DNA from: Doryteuthis pealeii
Lineage: Eukaryota; Mollusca; Cephalopoda; Myopsida; Loliginidae
Length of the DNA: 64,000 nt
Direction of reading: 5' to 3'
Assembly: GCA_023376005.1 (NCBI GenBank)
Contig: CM042156.1
Span: 42,786,605-42,850,604 of the forward strand
Within the stretch, counting starts at the first letter, position 1. The number at the start of each line of letters is the position of its first letter. The position numbers and the translations under genes were made by a program. Shown piece by piece: positions 1 through 10,867 of the stretch. The notes under the pieces were generated by a model, which saw only the letters and a list, made by a program, of their open reading frames with translations, was not told the DNA's origin and did no database searches.

Positions 1-317
1 CATCCTTAGACTAAATGAATGATCTTTCAACGATATCTTTTGTTCACTTTGTGAGAAATGAATTTATGAAAAGTTAAGATAAAAAAATACTGCCTTTTAT
101 TTTTTGTGTCACTCAGCATTTTTATGTTATGGTTAAGTGTATAAATGAAAATACTGACGTGGTAAAGATTCTTTATGGCCAAAACTGATTATAATCGTCA
201 GTCATTTAAAACATCGAAAAATATAATTGCAACACTCAGAATTTTTCAATTTACACAAGATTAAACATGCAGGTAAAATAACTGGATAACTGTAAATAAT
301 CACAGTAACAGATCAAT
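1..317. other. AT-rich sequence, nothing recognised
   Basis: No coding potential or structured repeat is visible, apart from a single diverged GGCCAAAACTGA-like unit near 177-190 that resembles the minisatellite which follows. Confidence 0.5.
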
Positions 318-460
318 GTGGCTCATGGTCATGTGGCCAAAACAGACATTTTACCAGACAGTCATGTGGCCAAAACAAACATTTTACCAAAAGGTCATGT
401 GGCAAAAACAGACATTTTACTAGACAGACATGTAGCTGACAGACATTTCAAAAAAAGAAG
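318..460. repeat. 33-bp minisatellite, about 4 units
   Basis: Units with core CATGTGGCCAAAACAGACAT start at 330, 363, 396 and 429, an exact 33-bp spacing. The last unit is diverged. The period is divisible by three, so a short ORF runs through with an 11-residue repeat (GHVAKTDILPD-like). I take that ORF to be a by-product. A diverged copy in opposite orientation lies at about 985-1090. Confidence 0.9.
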
Positions 461-554
461 AAAAAAAAACACGTTAATTTCATGTTATTTTATCAAAATT
501 ACTCTAAAATTTTAAATGGTTTTATATTTATTATTTTAGAAATTTAGAATAATT

Positions 555-690
555 TTTTCATAAGTATTATTTTGATTTTTTGGACTGTTGTGCTCATCTT
601 TATTCTGGCATGTAAAAACGACGTTTCAGCTGCTGTATCCTCCAGCCATCTTCAGGTATTCCCTGTCTATCCTAACATAGCAATGACCCA
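555..690 (-). repeat. Dispersed 'GAAACGTT tail' repeat, fragment
   Basis: The + strand reads GGACTGTTGTGCTCATC, then an AACGACGTTTCAGC-like block, then CCATCTTCAGGTATTCC. The same order (GGACTGTTGTCCTCATCTTT ... GGCCTTCTTCAGGTATT) recurs at 2385, 4625 and 26180, and in opposite orientation at 47865-48050. Its biological class is not clear from sequence. It behaves like a short end-module used by several foldbacks. Confidence 0.65.
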
Positions 691-984
691 ACCTGGGATC
701 TAAAAATAATACACATCAAAATAAATTCAGAGGAATAATTTTTGGATAAGTATCAAAAAATGTTTTTACATAAAATTTAAAAAAACAAAAACAAACTTTA
801 GTGAAATAATGAATTAAAAGACTAGTCTTTAATTTAAAAAAAGAAAAAATTTAATTTCTTTATTAAATGAATTTTTTTTCTTTAGAAAATGTATTCTTTC
901 TCTTTTCCCTCCAAACTTATCTAGAAGAATATTACTTTTTTTTTTTTTTTTTTTTTAATGGTATAAAAAAAAACAGAATGAATT

Positions 985-1090
985 TGTTAATGGTCAAATT
1001 TTGGTGAAATGTCTATCAGCCACACGTCCATTTGGTAAAGTGTCCATTTAGTCAAATCTCAGTTTGGTCAAATGCCCATTGCCCACAGAT
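985..1090. repeat. Inverted diverged copy of the 33-bp minisatellite
   Basis: Read on the minus strand, this stretch gives ATTTGACCAAAC, GACACTTTACCAAATGGA and GTGTGGCTGATAGACATTTC, which resemble the 318-460 units (ATGTAGCTGACAGACATTTC). With that array it forms an inverted pair about 0.5 kb apart, as expected for a MITE with subterminal tandem repeats. Confidence 0.5.
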
Positions 1091-1434
1091 TGATACATAC
1101 ACAGGTTCTAAGATAAAATATCAATAATACTCATAGACTCATATTGATAAATTAAATCATCCTTGGATGTCAACACTAAACCCGTACTCTAACATGCATA
1201 CAATGACTGTGCACAGATATGAGGGTTACATTACATCACAAGATGCTTAAAGACTTTTTTCTCTTTTTTTTTTTACACAAAATTTTGGATATTTTGACCA
1301 TTTGAAAAAATATGTATATCTTTTTAAATTAGATAAATTCACTGAAGAAAACTGATCTGAGAAATTGTTTTTTTTTTTTTTTTTTTTTTTTGTTTTGTTT
1401 TTGTTTTTTTTTTTTTGAAAGAGAGAGAGAGCTA

Positions 1435-1625
1435 AGATTTGAGGTATGAGCGAACTTACATGCACTTATGTTAATGAGTTCACTAAAAATATTTAAGTTT
1501 CCAAATTTGTAACACCAAATAAAAATTTTGTTTATAAAAAGATAAACATTAAAACATTACGTACTGTAATATGTTTAATGTTTATCTTTTTATAAACAAT
1601 ATTTTTATTTGGTGTTATGTTTAGA
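1435..1625. repeat. Dispersed host repeat with 104-bp hairpin
   Basis: The unit starts GCTAAGATTTGAGGT, continues through TTTAAGTTTCCAAATTTGT, and contains a hairpin at 1512-1615 with arms ACACCAAATAAAAA / TTTTTATTTGGTGT and TAAAAAGATAAACATT / AATGTTTATCTTTTTA. Related copies occur at about 29235-29322 continuing at 29758-29800 (interrupted by a foldback) and inverted at 55025-55140. The copies at 29 kb and 55 kb lie inside TA-flanked TIR elements. Confidence 0.7.
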
Positions 1626-1865
1626 TAGTACAAGTTTTATTGAAATGTCCTGCAGATGAAAGGGTAAAGCATGTTGAAAAAAAAAAAAAAAAAAAAAAAA
1701 CAGTGAAGATTAATTTAAGCCAAAGAGAAGTAAAAAAAAAAAAAAAAAAAAAATTGTAGCCATTAAGGAAACCAATTTATTTCTTTACATTTTTAATATG
1801 TTTATATAAAATACAGTACTATTTTCTTATTTAAAAACATTTTTTTTAAAATTAGGTTTTTTTTT

Positions 1866-1989
1866 GGGGGGGGCTGGAATGGATTAATGGCATTTCAGTT
1901 TAATTTCAATGTGTAAAATTTATTTTGATATATGAGGAAATTGAGTTATGATCTCCTTTTTGGAACAAATTAAACTCTTAAGTCAAAGT

Positions 1990-1990
<1 letters not shown>
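1866..1990 (-). mobile_element. Fragment of CAGTGGTACC TIR element
   Basis: On the minus strand this reads TTGACTTAAGAGTTTAATTT, then a TCCTCATATATCAAA block, ending near CCATTAATCCATTCCAGCC. It matches the left end of the 1.26-kb element at 53976-55235 and the right end of the one at 29149-30303. Only this end is recognisable here. Confidence 0.6.

Positions 1991-2057
<67 letters not shown>
1990..2057. repeat. (CA)n(TA)n microsatellite
   Basis: A run of CA dinucleotides passes directly into a run of TA dinucleotides. Confidence 0.97.
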
Positions 2058-2060
<3 letters not shown>

Positions 2061-2094
2061 GATTTTGTCTTGCTTGTCTTCTCTATAATTGTGA

Positions 2095-2286
2095 ATTATG
2101 ATCAAGTCACACTGAAAAAATCGGTTTCTACTAGATCATCAAAGTTAAACAGTGATGAGCTTGTTCAATGCTTAATTGGGTGACCATTTAAGCAACAGCC
2201 TGTACTGTAAGCTACCCGAGTCCTTTGTTTATCAAAATGACCTGAAAGTGGATTGCTTTGACATAAAAAAACAAAAAAAAAAACAA
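2095..2286 (+). mobile_element. 5S rRNA-derived SINE (SINE3 type)
   Basis: It contains a diverged 5S rRNA-like head: ATCAAAGTTAAACAGTGATG corresponds to the box A region of 5S rRNA (CGAAGTTAAGCAGCG), and TTAATTGGGTGACCATTTAA corresponds to the box C region (GGATGGGTGACC). A family body follows (GAGTCCTTTGTTTATCAAAA) and then an A-rich end. Five other copies or fragments lie in the window. Confidence 0.85.
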
Positions 2287-2384
2287 TCTAACTATAATTG
2301 TGGGTAGACAAACAAAAATGTATTTAATTTGAGTTACTATATTTTGTTGATTCACATTTCAAAACAGACTACTATACTTAATGT

Positions 2385-2745
2385 GTATTATTTTGATTTA
2401 TCGGACTGTTGTCCTCATCTTTATCATGATATATAAAAAAACATTTGTTTTGGTTGTGGTACCCTCTGGCCTTCTTTAGGTGTCTCTTGTTTATCTGAGC
2501 AACAATTCAATTTGGAAAATCATTTTGAATTGTTTGACTGTTGAGCAAACAAAGCATTGAAAAACTTATAAAGATCTCATCCAAATAACAATGTCATGGT
2601 TTTCACAAGCCCATCAACCAGAAAAGTGTCACAATCTTTTAAAGAAGAGCGGAAGGTACAACAGCAGAAACAATGTGTTTTTATATATCATGATAAAGAT
2701 GAGGACAACAGTCTGAAAATCAAAAATAATTCATATCAAGCCCTA
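2385..2745. repeat. Foldback built from the 'GAAACGTT tail' repeat
   Basis: The left half (CGGACTGTTGTCCTCATCTT, then GGCCTTCTTTAGG) pairs with the right half (AAAGAAGAGCGGAAGG, then AAAGATGAGGACAACAGTCT). The halves are about 120 bp each, with ~120 bp between them. Confidence 0.75.
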
Positions 2746-2854
2746 TCTCCAAAATTTATACATATACCTAATGTGATATAATTTCAAAGATGTATTTCTG
2801 AAAAGGAGCTTTGGTTTCTGGACCGGTAAGTGATGGTAAAACTAATCGCATAAT

Positions 2855-3080
2855 CCCAGGGGGCTGTTTCCTTAGGCAGCAGCTACCCCCTCATCTAAAA
2901 GAGGCAGGGCTGGTTTTATTGCCCAGTGCCAGAGGTGCCCCAAAATGGGAATGCTGAAGGGATAACACACTTTTTGCACTGACCACTGCATTAGCTTTGG
3001 TTTGTGCGTAGCTCCACACGTTAAAAACTCCTTGTGTCAATCCGACCTGGTGGGAGGTCAGGAAAATAATTACCCTTTCC
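2855..3080 (+). repeat. Dispersed ~210-bp repeat (F210)
   Basis: It starts ATCCCAGGGGGCTGTTTCC and includes TTATTGCCCAGTGCCAGAGG and TTTGGTTTGTGCGTAGCTCC. The same order of blocks occurs at 23335-23545, 25090-25255, 25868-26075 (minus) and 44805-44950 (minus, partial). It is probably a SINE-like retroposon. No clear pol III boxes were identified. Confidence 0.75.
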
Positions 3081-3879
3081 TTTTTCTTTTTTTTTTTTTT
3101 AATTTTAAAACTATTGTTGAAATTCAACTGGCTTTGTATAATTGCATTACTTTAATATAATAATACTCACAATTGTTACATTAACTTTAATGATATGCCT
3201 GTTATATTATAATAATCAGAACCACTGCTAAAATATATAATAACTAAAAAAAAAAAGGAAAATAATTTTTTTTTTATTTTAAAGTTGACAATCTTACAAG
3301 AGAGATTTGTTATCAAAACTGAATATCCTGTTTTGATTTGTTACTGTTTGGTTTTACTGATATGTCTGTAAATAGTTGTTACTTACCAAAATATTTCTTC
3401 GTCTTTGTATAGTTTTTATGTGGCTGTTATTAGCCAAAGCCATCCAAGAGAAAAATGGAAGCACTTTAAATAAAAATCAACTCCACCACTTGTCACACCT
3501 TTTTTTTTTTTTTTTTTTTTAATTTTTTTATAAGCAAATCAATAACAATGGTCTTTAAATTTTAAACTTTTTGCTCCAGAAAAAAAAAAAAATATATATT
3601 AATGATTTATAGATTTTGTGTTACTGATGAATTTAATCAAATGAATTTATTTGATTACAATTTCTTACAGGGTCTATTTATGTTTATATAAAGTCTTGCA
3701 GAGTTTTAACGTTTAAAATGTAATAACACATGTTATACAAATGATAGAATCATTTAGTAAAAGCCATATGAAAGTTCAAGTCTTGTTTTATTTTTATGTA
3801 CGTTTTGATGATTGCATTTCAACAAGACTTCAATCTTTGTCCTTATATTTTAAATCTGTTGCAGGACTTTATAGACACC

Positions 3880-3921
<42 letters not shown>

Positions 3922-4617
3922 TAGTTAATCAAGAATTTGTTTAAAAAATTCTAAAAAACCTTCAGGAATAAAAAATATTTTTTAACTAGACTTCAAGTGA
4001 AGCGTGTGATTATCTAAAAAATTTAAGAATTCAAACAACTTCTGACTTACCTTCTTAAAATTCTATCTAGGAATGATTTTAAAAAAAAAAGTTTTCTTAA
4101 AAAAAAAAATTAAAATAAATTCTTGACTAACTATTTTATATTATACACAAGATCTTACTAGCCTGTTTACAGACTTGAGTCCTCTGGTGATTGTAAAAAC
4201 ATTCCCCGTAGGGATGTATCAATTAATTTTCACCCCAGACTGATAGCTGCAAGGGTAAGGAGCTTGGCAAATGAAAATTCTGTCCTGTTTCGATCCCGGC
4301 TAGAGGTAACTGTTAAAAAGTTGAGCCACACTGATGAGAAGTAAATTTCGAAACACATGTCTGTGGACGACATATATATATATATATAATATATATATAA
4401 TGTAGACGTGTAATAAGTGAAAAATAGGAAATGTAAGGATGATATTTGAAAAAATATATTTGTCGACACTCAGCGTTTCAATTGATATATACAGTATCAA
4501 ATACATATTTGAAATAATTCATCTCCAATCTTCTGGACAAAATAAATATTGACTTTTGTCCTGAAGAAGACTGGAGATGCATATTTTATATATCTTTATT
4601 TTAAATATATGTTCGAT
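3081..4617. other. AT-rich sequence with (TA)n tracts, no gene
   Basis: It holds poly-T/poly-A runs and (TA)n at 3883-3925 and 4372-4400. Between 4210 and 4345 the minus strand has a faint tRNA-like B-box (GGGATCGAAAC) that may be a decayed tRNA-derived SINE. No coding region is supported. Confidence 0.5.
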
Positions 4618-4872
4618 ACTTGTGATTATTCCAACTATTGTCCTCATCTTTATTGTTATCTGCACAACATTTTAACCAATGTGCTCTCTGGCCTTCTTCA
4701 GGTATTTTGTGTTGAACTCAGGAACCTTCTTGTCATAATTAGGAGCCTTCACAGAACTTCGAGTTTGTGAAGGTTCCCGAGTCCGACATGAAATACCTAA
4801 AGAAGGCTGGAGAAGGCCGAAACGTTGTGCAGATAACAATAAAGATAAGGACAATAGTCGGAATAATCCAAA
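4618..4872. repeat. Foldback of 'GAAACGTT tail' repeat, 255 bp
   Basis: Left arm: ATTGTCCTCATCTTTATTGT, then GGCCTTCTTCAGGTATT. Right arm: AATACCTAAAGAAGGCTGG, then GGCCGAAACGTTGTGCAG and AATAAAGATAAGGACAATAG. The loop contains AGGAACCTTCTTGTCATAAT and GAAGGTTCCCGAGTCCGACA, the same short units that are tandemly repeated at 47870-47950. Confidence 0.85.
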
Positions 4873-4930
4873 TAATAAAAATTATCAAACCTCATTTAAA
4901 AAAAAAAATTCAGTGAAATTTTCAATACTG

Positions 4931-5140
4931 AGGATTACAGTCAAGTCATGCTGAAAGCATTGGTTCCTGTTAGATCACCCAGGTTAAGCAGTAATGAACC
5001 TGTTCAATACTTTATTGGGTGACCACTTAAGCAATAGCAGGTACTAAAAGCAACCTGAGTCCTTTGATTATCAAAATGACTTGATTTGGCATTAAATGAC
5101 CTGAAAGACGGTTGGCATTCTGTAAAACAACCAAACCAAT
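4931..5140 (+). mobile_element. 5S rRNA-derived SINE, near full length
   Basis: The 5S-like head TCATGCTGAAAGCATTGGTT, GATCACCCAGGTTAAGCAGT and ATTGGGTGACCACTTAAGC is followed by CAACCTGAGTCCTTTG. The 3' tail reads TTTGGCATTAAATGACCTG, then CTGTAAAACAACCAAACC. This is the same tail as the F600 retroposon. Confidence 0.9.
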
Positions 5141-6002
5141 CAGGATTGTCCGTATATTCTCAAGTTTAAAAAAAAATGTCCTTCTACAATTACTGAAACC
5201 AAATCTCTTGTTTTTTTATTTTTTTATCTTCAATTGTCTTTTTGAAAATTTAACCCTTAAATTATCCATTCCTCAATTATCGTATTTTAATTTAAGTAAA
5301 CATTATTTCTGCTTCTTGCCTATTACATTAAGATTTGCAACTTTAGATTTTTCTGTAGTGTTACATTTTGACGAAAGTTTACTTTTTTTCTTTTTTTAAA
5401 GAACTCTTCTAGCTTTTCTTTTTTTATTTCAGTCTGGATTTGTTTTTATTTTTTATGTGTATTTGAAAATTGTTTACTTCACTTTTGTACATGACTAACA
5501 GTATTTTTTAAGAACTCTTATAGATTTTCTTTTTATTAGATTCAGTTTTTTGGTGTGTGTGTGTATTTGAAAATTGTTTATTTTTCTTCTATATATGACT
5601 AACAGTATTTCATGGCTTACACGCATCTATGTTGTCTTAAAACAAAACTCATGCCAAAATAAAAGCAGCCTTAAAACCTTTTTTAAATTACTATTTTTTA
5701 AACATTTATATGTAACTTCTCATAAAAAAAAAAGTAATCATTTTTCTTCATAAGATGTTTTATAATTTTGATCTTGGGGGAAAAAAATGTCTTTTAAAGG
5801 TCATCTCCCCCACCCCGAGTGAACGTCAAAAAAATTTGTTGCTTAAACTTTGTGCCTAGCTGATAATTTCTTAATGTTTTGCCTCCTCGAATGAACAATT
5901 TATTATTTAGTTTTCAATGTTTACAAGAATATTTTCCTTTCATTTGCTTTCAGCTTTTATTCTATCTTCCTCTTTGTCTTCTTTCTTTACAAATCAAATA
6001 CA
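5141..6002. other. T-rich noncoding sequence
   Basis: Two imperfect direct repeats of about 110 bp are visible (AAGAACTCTTCTAG... near 5398 and AAGAACTCTTATAG... near 5510, each followed by TTTGAAAATTGTTTA and CATGACTAACAGTATTT-like text). Nothing else is recognised. Confidence 0.5.
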
Positions 6003-6582
6003 TACAGGCTGTTCCGAAAACTATGTCCCCTTCTCTAGCAAAATACAATTCCTAATTAATCAACTATAATTACATGAAATAAGCCGTTGGAAATAAAATA
6101 GAAAATTATATTATTATTTTTCACACCAGCATTAGCTGATGGTCTTTCACTGGAGCCTGAGTGACAACAAGTCTCCTCAGGTCTCCAGGACTCTTCTGAG
6201 TATTCTAGCCAATTGCAGCAATGCAGTTGTCAGGATGGACTCAATTCTTCCTCTGATTTCCAGTTCCTCCAGTTTTTTTTTTCCAAGCTTTTTGGGGCTG
6301 TTCCAAGTGCACCAACTACAATTGGTATCACTATGACCCTCATATTCCACCGTGTTTTATTCAATTCTCTGGCAAGGTTAAGGTATTTGTCTATCTTTTT
6401 GCTTTCCTTCATCTTCACACTGTGGAACTTCAATGTCTACCAGTTCTCTTTTTTTTTCTTTTTATTATTATTATCATTATTATTATTATCATCATCATTA
6501 TATTATTATATTATTATATAACAACAAAAATAATGGAAGATAAAACAATATGTAAGGGTGACAAGACTTTCGGACCACTCTG
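6003..6582 (-). mobile_element. Degenerate element carrying a LINE C-terminal fragment
   Basis: The ends are inverted repeats: TACAGGCTGTTCCGAAAACT on the left and CGGACCACTCTGTA on the right (minus strand TACAGAGTGGTCCGAAAGTC). Each abuts TA. In between lie the LINE-type coding remnant at 6177-6440 and a (TTA)n tract near 6465-6515. Whether the element is a TA-flanked DNA transposon or a truncated LINE cannot be settled here. Confidence 0.5.
6177..6440 (-). pseudogene. Non-LTR retrotransposon C-terminal fragment
   Basis: The minus-strand translation contains KKIDKYLNLARELNK, RVIVIPIVVGALGTAPKSLE and, in another frame, TTALLQLARILRRVLET followed by TGA. This string (VIPIVVGALGT then LLxxARILRRVL) is typical of the extreme C-terminus of LINE ORF2 proteins, downstream of the reverse transcriptase. 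A frameshift between the SLEK and EELEIRGRIE segments shows it is dead, and only about the last 85 codons remain, as expected for a 5'-truncated insertion. The TGA at 6177-6179 is probably the natural stop. The family assignment rests on recall of the motif, not on a search. Confidence 0.7.
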
Positions 6583-7485
6583 TATTTCAACAAAATATTG
6601 GTGATATTTTAGTTTTAGTTTTTCTTTTCTTTATAGCCAATAGAAATTGATTCTATTTCTTTCCATTGCAATACTTTTTTATATCTTTAAACATCAAACA
6701 TTCTACTCTTGTTTTCCCTTTCCATATTTTCTGGTGATAATTTTGACTCTTCAAAAGAAAATGCAAAAGTAAAGAAAAATATTAAGAATATATTAACAGG
6801 CAGAAAAACAGAGAAGGATATTGGGTAGGGGTGGTATTAAAGTTTTTATCATGAATATATGTAAAAAGCCAAGTATCTTATATAAGATAACAATTTTTTA
6901 ACTATTTACATAATTTTAAAAAAAGAAATTTTAATTTTATGAATTTAAAAAATGATAAAAGATTATAATATTTTTTTAAATTTTCAAAAATTAAAAGAAA
7001 TTTTAAAAATTAAAAAAAATTGTAATTTTTTTTTAAATTAAAAAAAGGAATTTTTAAATTTAAAAAATAATTTGAAATATAAATTTTTTTTTTTTTTTTT
7101 TTTTTTTTTCCAAGTTTAAATATTTTTAGAAATTTAAGATAATGATTATGATTTTTTTAAATTTAAGAGTTTTTTAAAAATAATTAATAAAAATTTTAAA
7201 TTGTTTACATAATTTTCTTAAATTGTTTACATAATTTCATTATGATTAAACTGAGAAGAACTTAAAAATTAATTAAGACTCAACGTCTGGTTTTCTTTAA
7301 AATTCTTGATTCTTTTCTTTATTTCTGTTTGTTAATGTTATCCAATTATTTTGAATCAATATCAAAAAAGTAAAATTTAAAGTCCAACTTATATTTGTAA
7401 AACATACTTTTAATAGTTACTCATTTTAAATGTGGGGCTTTTTTAAAAAAAAATTTACACCTTTATTGTAATATTATAAATATAT

Positions 7486-7519
<34 letters not shown>

Positions 7520-7739
7520 TTCATTTGCTTTATTTCTACATTTCTTATTCTTTCCAGTGATTTATGCTACTTCTATTAATTGAACCACTCCTGTATTTTC
7601 ATATATGTTAGAACCCAACTGAATTTCTTGTTGTAGGGTAGGGGTGAATTTGTGTGTTTGAAGAATAGTTATTATTTTTTTGTGGGGGGAGAGGATGACT
7701 TGTAATTCTGGTTGTTAACATTCTTCTTGAAACCATCAT
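6583..7739. other. Very AT-rich sequence, no gene
   Basis: Poly-T/poly-A rich. Between 6890 and 7200 there is a mosaic of A/T runs with many short self-complementary segments, and (TA)n at about 7480-7520. Confidence 0.6.
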
Positions 7740-8205
7740 ACTTTTTTCTTTCTTCCTCCTTCCTCCCTACCTCTTTTCTTTCCTTCCTCTTTCCTCTTTC
7801 TTTCCTCTTTTCTTTCTTTTCTCTTCCTTTACCCTTTCCTCTTCTTTCCTCTTTTTCTTTCTTTCCTCTTTTCTTTCTTTCCTCTTTCCTTCCTCTTCTT
7901 TCTTTCTTTCCTTCTCTTTCTTCATTACTCTTCTTCTCTTTCTTTCTTTCATTACTCTTCTTCCTCTTTCTTTCATTACTCTTCTTTCTTTCCTCATTTT
8001 TCTTTCATTACTCTTTCCTTCATTACTCTTTCTTCCTCTTTCTTTCATTACTCTTTTTCTTTCCTCTTTCCTTCATTACTCTTTCCTTCCTCATTTTCTT
8101 TCTTTCCTCTTTCCTTACTCTTCTTTCTTTCCTCATTTTTCTTTCTTTCCTCTTCCTTCATTACTTTTTCTTTCCTTCCTCTTTCTTCTTTATATTCATT
8201 TTTTT
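7740..8205. repeat. Long CTTT/CCTT polypyrimidine tract
   Basis: About 465 bp, almost purely C and T on the + strand, with purine interruptions mainly in recurring CATTACTC units. Long ORFs on both strands here are composition artefacts. Confidence 0.95.
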
Positions 8206-8792
8206 CCCTTCCATACAATACTAAACTTTTAAAATGGTCACTCACTCTCTATTAACCATTTCTTAATTTGGGACCAACAAATTGTTTCAAATGTATTTGT
8301 GAGTTAACAAGATTGTAAAAACTGAAAAGTGAATTACCCAAAAACAGATTTCAAAGATTGAATTATTATGATAGCATTTGGAACTCCCAACAATGTTTTA
8401 AACAATTAAATCTTCAATGTAATTATTATATACCCTACCTATGAACATTAATGGGTATGTCCAAATTCTCATAAATACAGAAGTATTATGCTGACTGAGT
8501 AGTCTTATACCACTAGCAGTGGTTTACCTTTCTTCACGCTATTAATTTTAATGTTATAAAGATTCCATTTCATTTCTTCTCGTTTAGTAACCTTTGTTAG
8601 GTTACCACAGGGATATTTGTCTATAAACCATCATTTGAATTGGATAACATTAAAAATAGTTTTGGATTGCAAAAAATTTCACTTTTATAATTTTTTAAAT
8701 TTTTTAATTAAAATTTTTTATGCAATTATGATCAAAGATCTTAACTTACATAATATGATATTTTTATTTTCGATTGATTTTACAGCTGATTT
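8206..8792. other. AT-rich sequence, nothing recognised
   Basis: No coding or structured repeat is visible. Confidence 0.5.
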
Positions 8793-8930
8793 GGGTAGCT
8801 GACGGTAGGTGTGGTGCACCACCTCAGCAAAATAATCTTTCTGGTCTAGCACTAGTGAAAAGGGGATAAACTCCCTCGTATGGCTGGTACCGACAATAGG
8901 CCATTCTGCCAACTTTACTTACTTTTATAC
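8793..8930 (+). mobile_element. tRNA-derived SINE T1, 3' part
   Basis: It contains GTAGCTGACGGTAGGTGTGG, CTAGCACTAGTGAAAAGGGG and TACCGACAATAGGCCA, ending in ACTTTACTTACTTTT. This is the body and tail of the T1 family, whose tRNA-like head is intact at 12026, 34862 and 45886. The head is missing here (5' truncation). Confidence 0.8.
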
Positions 8931-8978
8931 TTAAGATTGAGAAAAACTGATATTATTTCAGAATAATTTAAAACTATT

Positions 8979-9128
8979 TACCCAGAGCTGTAGGGAGAAT
9001 AGGTGGATTTGTACCTTTCCAAAGGGTATTAGCACTATGTGAAATGCAAACGGCCGTGTCCAGAATTTGAACTTGTCTCATCCTGTTCATTACCTATAAT
9101 GGTAACCATTACATCACATGCCTCCAAC
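8979..9128 (-). mobile_element. tRNA-derived SINE T2 (minus strand)
   Basis: The minus strand reads TGATGTAATGGTTACCATTA (box A region), AGACAAGTTCAAATTCTGGA (box B region), then TTTGCATTTCACATAGTGCT. It matches the T2 copy at 36404-36685. Confidence 0.8.
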
Positions 9129-9506
9129 TAAATAAATATGTATCTTATTTTTTCCAATATAATTTTAAACTCTATCTTATTTTTTTATAATTTCAAACTC
9201 TATCTTATTTTTTCCAATATAATTTCTGTCTATTCTTCCTGTAATTGTTTTCCTAATTTTGACTTGATTTATACTTACAAGATATAAGTTCAACAACTGT
9301 TTTAAGTATAATCTCTGCTAATTAGTATTTCCTTCTTAAATTAGTTCACCTGTAAACAAGACAACTAATGATAGCCATTACTGAAGTGGTTGTGACTAAA
9401 TTGTTTTTTTTTTCTACTTGCCAACTTCAATTTGCCTTACAGCTGCTTTTGATCCTTTTCACATTTCCAATTCCTCTTTGCCTCACCAATGGAATCAACC
9501 ACCAAC

Positions 9507-9860
9507 AATAAGTCATGCTGAAACACAGGTTACTGCTAGCTCACCAAAGTTAAGCAGCAATGGACCTGTTCAATACTTAATTGGGTGACCACTTAAGCAA
9601 TATGCAGGTACTGTAAGCAACCTGAGTCCTTTGTTTATGAAAAATGACTTGTTTTGGCTTTAAATAACCCGAAAGAGGATTATAGTCAAGTTATGCTGAA
9701 AGCACTGGTTCCTATGAATCACCAAAGTTAAGCAGTGATGAGCCTGTTCAATACTTAATTGGGTGACCATTTAAGCAATGCAAAGGAACTGTAAACAACC
9801 TGAGTCCTTTGTTTATCAAAATGACTTGTTTTGGCTTGATATACCATAAAATAAAAAACT
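9507..9860 (+). mobile_element. Tandem dimer of 5S rRNA-derived SINE
   Basis: There are two consecutive 5S-like heads, with AAAGTTAAGCAGCAATGGAC in the first (9507-9673) and AAAGTTAAGCAGTGATGAGC in the second (9674-9860). Each is followed by CCTGAGTCCTTTGTTTAT. The first monomer stops at AACCCGAAAGAGGATTATAG and runs directly into the second, so the 3' A-rich tail is present only once. Confidence 0.88.
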
Positions 9861-10867
9861 AATTTAGTTGAGACAAGATTCAAGACACTCACTATAATCT
9901 TTTGAAATTATTTTTTTATTACTTGGTTGTGCAATTTTAAAAAATTTCTATTCATTTTTTTTTTTTCTAGACAATCAATTCCAATTTTACAATTGGAAAT
10001 TTCTAATCAAAACAAAAACAAAAATCCAATATTCTAACCAAAAGCAGCTGAAGGTACCTAAATGAAATGTATATGCACTTTCTTGCCCAAATATGGCTAT
10101 GTTAGGATATAACCATCTTCACTTGCTGATTGAGTTCAAATTATTTAGGAGGGATTTAGAAAGGGATTAACTTATGAAGTGGTTTTTCAGTTGAGTTTGT
10201 TTAAATCTAAGTGCCTTAAAGGATTAACTCAGAGGTTGTCCCAGTTATTAAGAAAAATATATGTATAAATATATATATATATATGTATATATATATCCAT
10301 CCCCGACCCACCCAACTTGATAATAATTATCAGAATAAATTGATGTCTAAAATACAGGCTTGACTTTTAAAATCAGTAATGAACTTTGACCTAATCTACC
10401 TCCTAATGATCTATTTCAAGATATTGAATAGTATCTTTATTTCTAACATAATATTAGAAGCATCCCTTGAAGCAACTTGTTAAGCTCTTCCCCTTTTACT
10501 TTAAAAAAAAAAAATAACCCATACAAAACAAGGCAGGTTTTTTTTTTTTTGCTTCTTTAACATCCTGTTGAGAATTTCCTAAGTCCAGAGCCCCATTCCT
10601 ATAAGGATTTATAAAAAAAAAAAAAAATGACCTTTTAATTAAAAATCACCTGAGTTATTTCCCTTGAATTAAAGACTTCTAAATATGTTTAATATTACAT
10701 TAAAACAAAGGCTATCGTTTGGGGCTGATTTGTTAAAACGAATGTGACTTCTAGCCGGGCGGAATGAGACGGTATAGGACATTAAGAGTTAATTATCTTT
10801 TTTATATTTGATTAAGTGAATTTGAAATTTTTGAAGTTATATGGATTTGAAGTTTATCCTGTTATTA
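9861..10867. other. AT-rich sequence, no gene
   Basis: Holds a (TA)n tract near 10265-10297 and homopolymer runs. Nothing else is recognised. Confidence 0.5.

Noticed and set aside
2100..2215. True 5S rRNA gene
   Set aside because: Only about half of the 5S positions are kept and all copies carry the same SINE body and tail.
7712..8224. 170-codon Leu/Phe/Ser-rich membrane protein
   Set aside because: It is the translation of a CTTT/CCTT microsatellite; the opposite strand gives a Glu/Lys/Arg ORF for the same reason.
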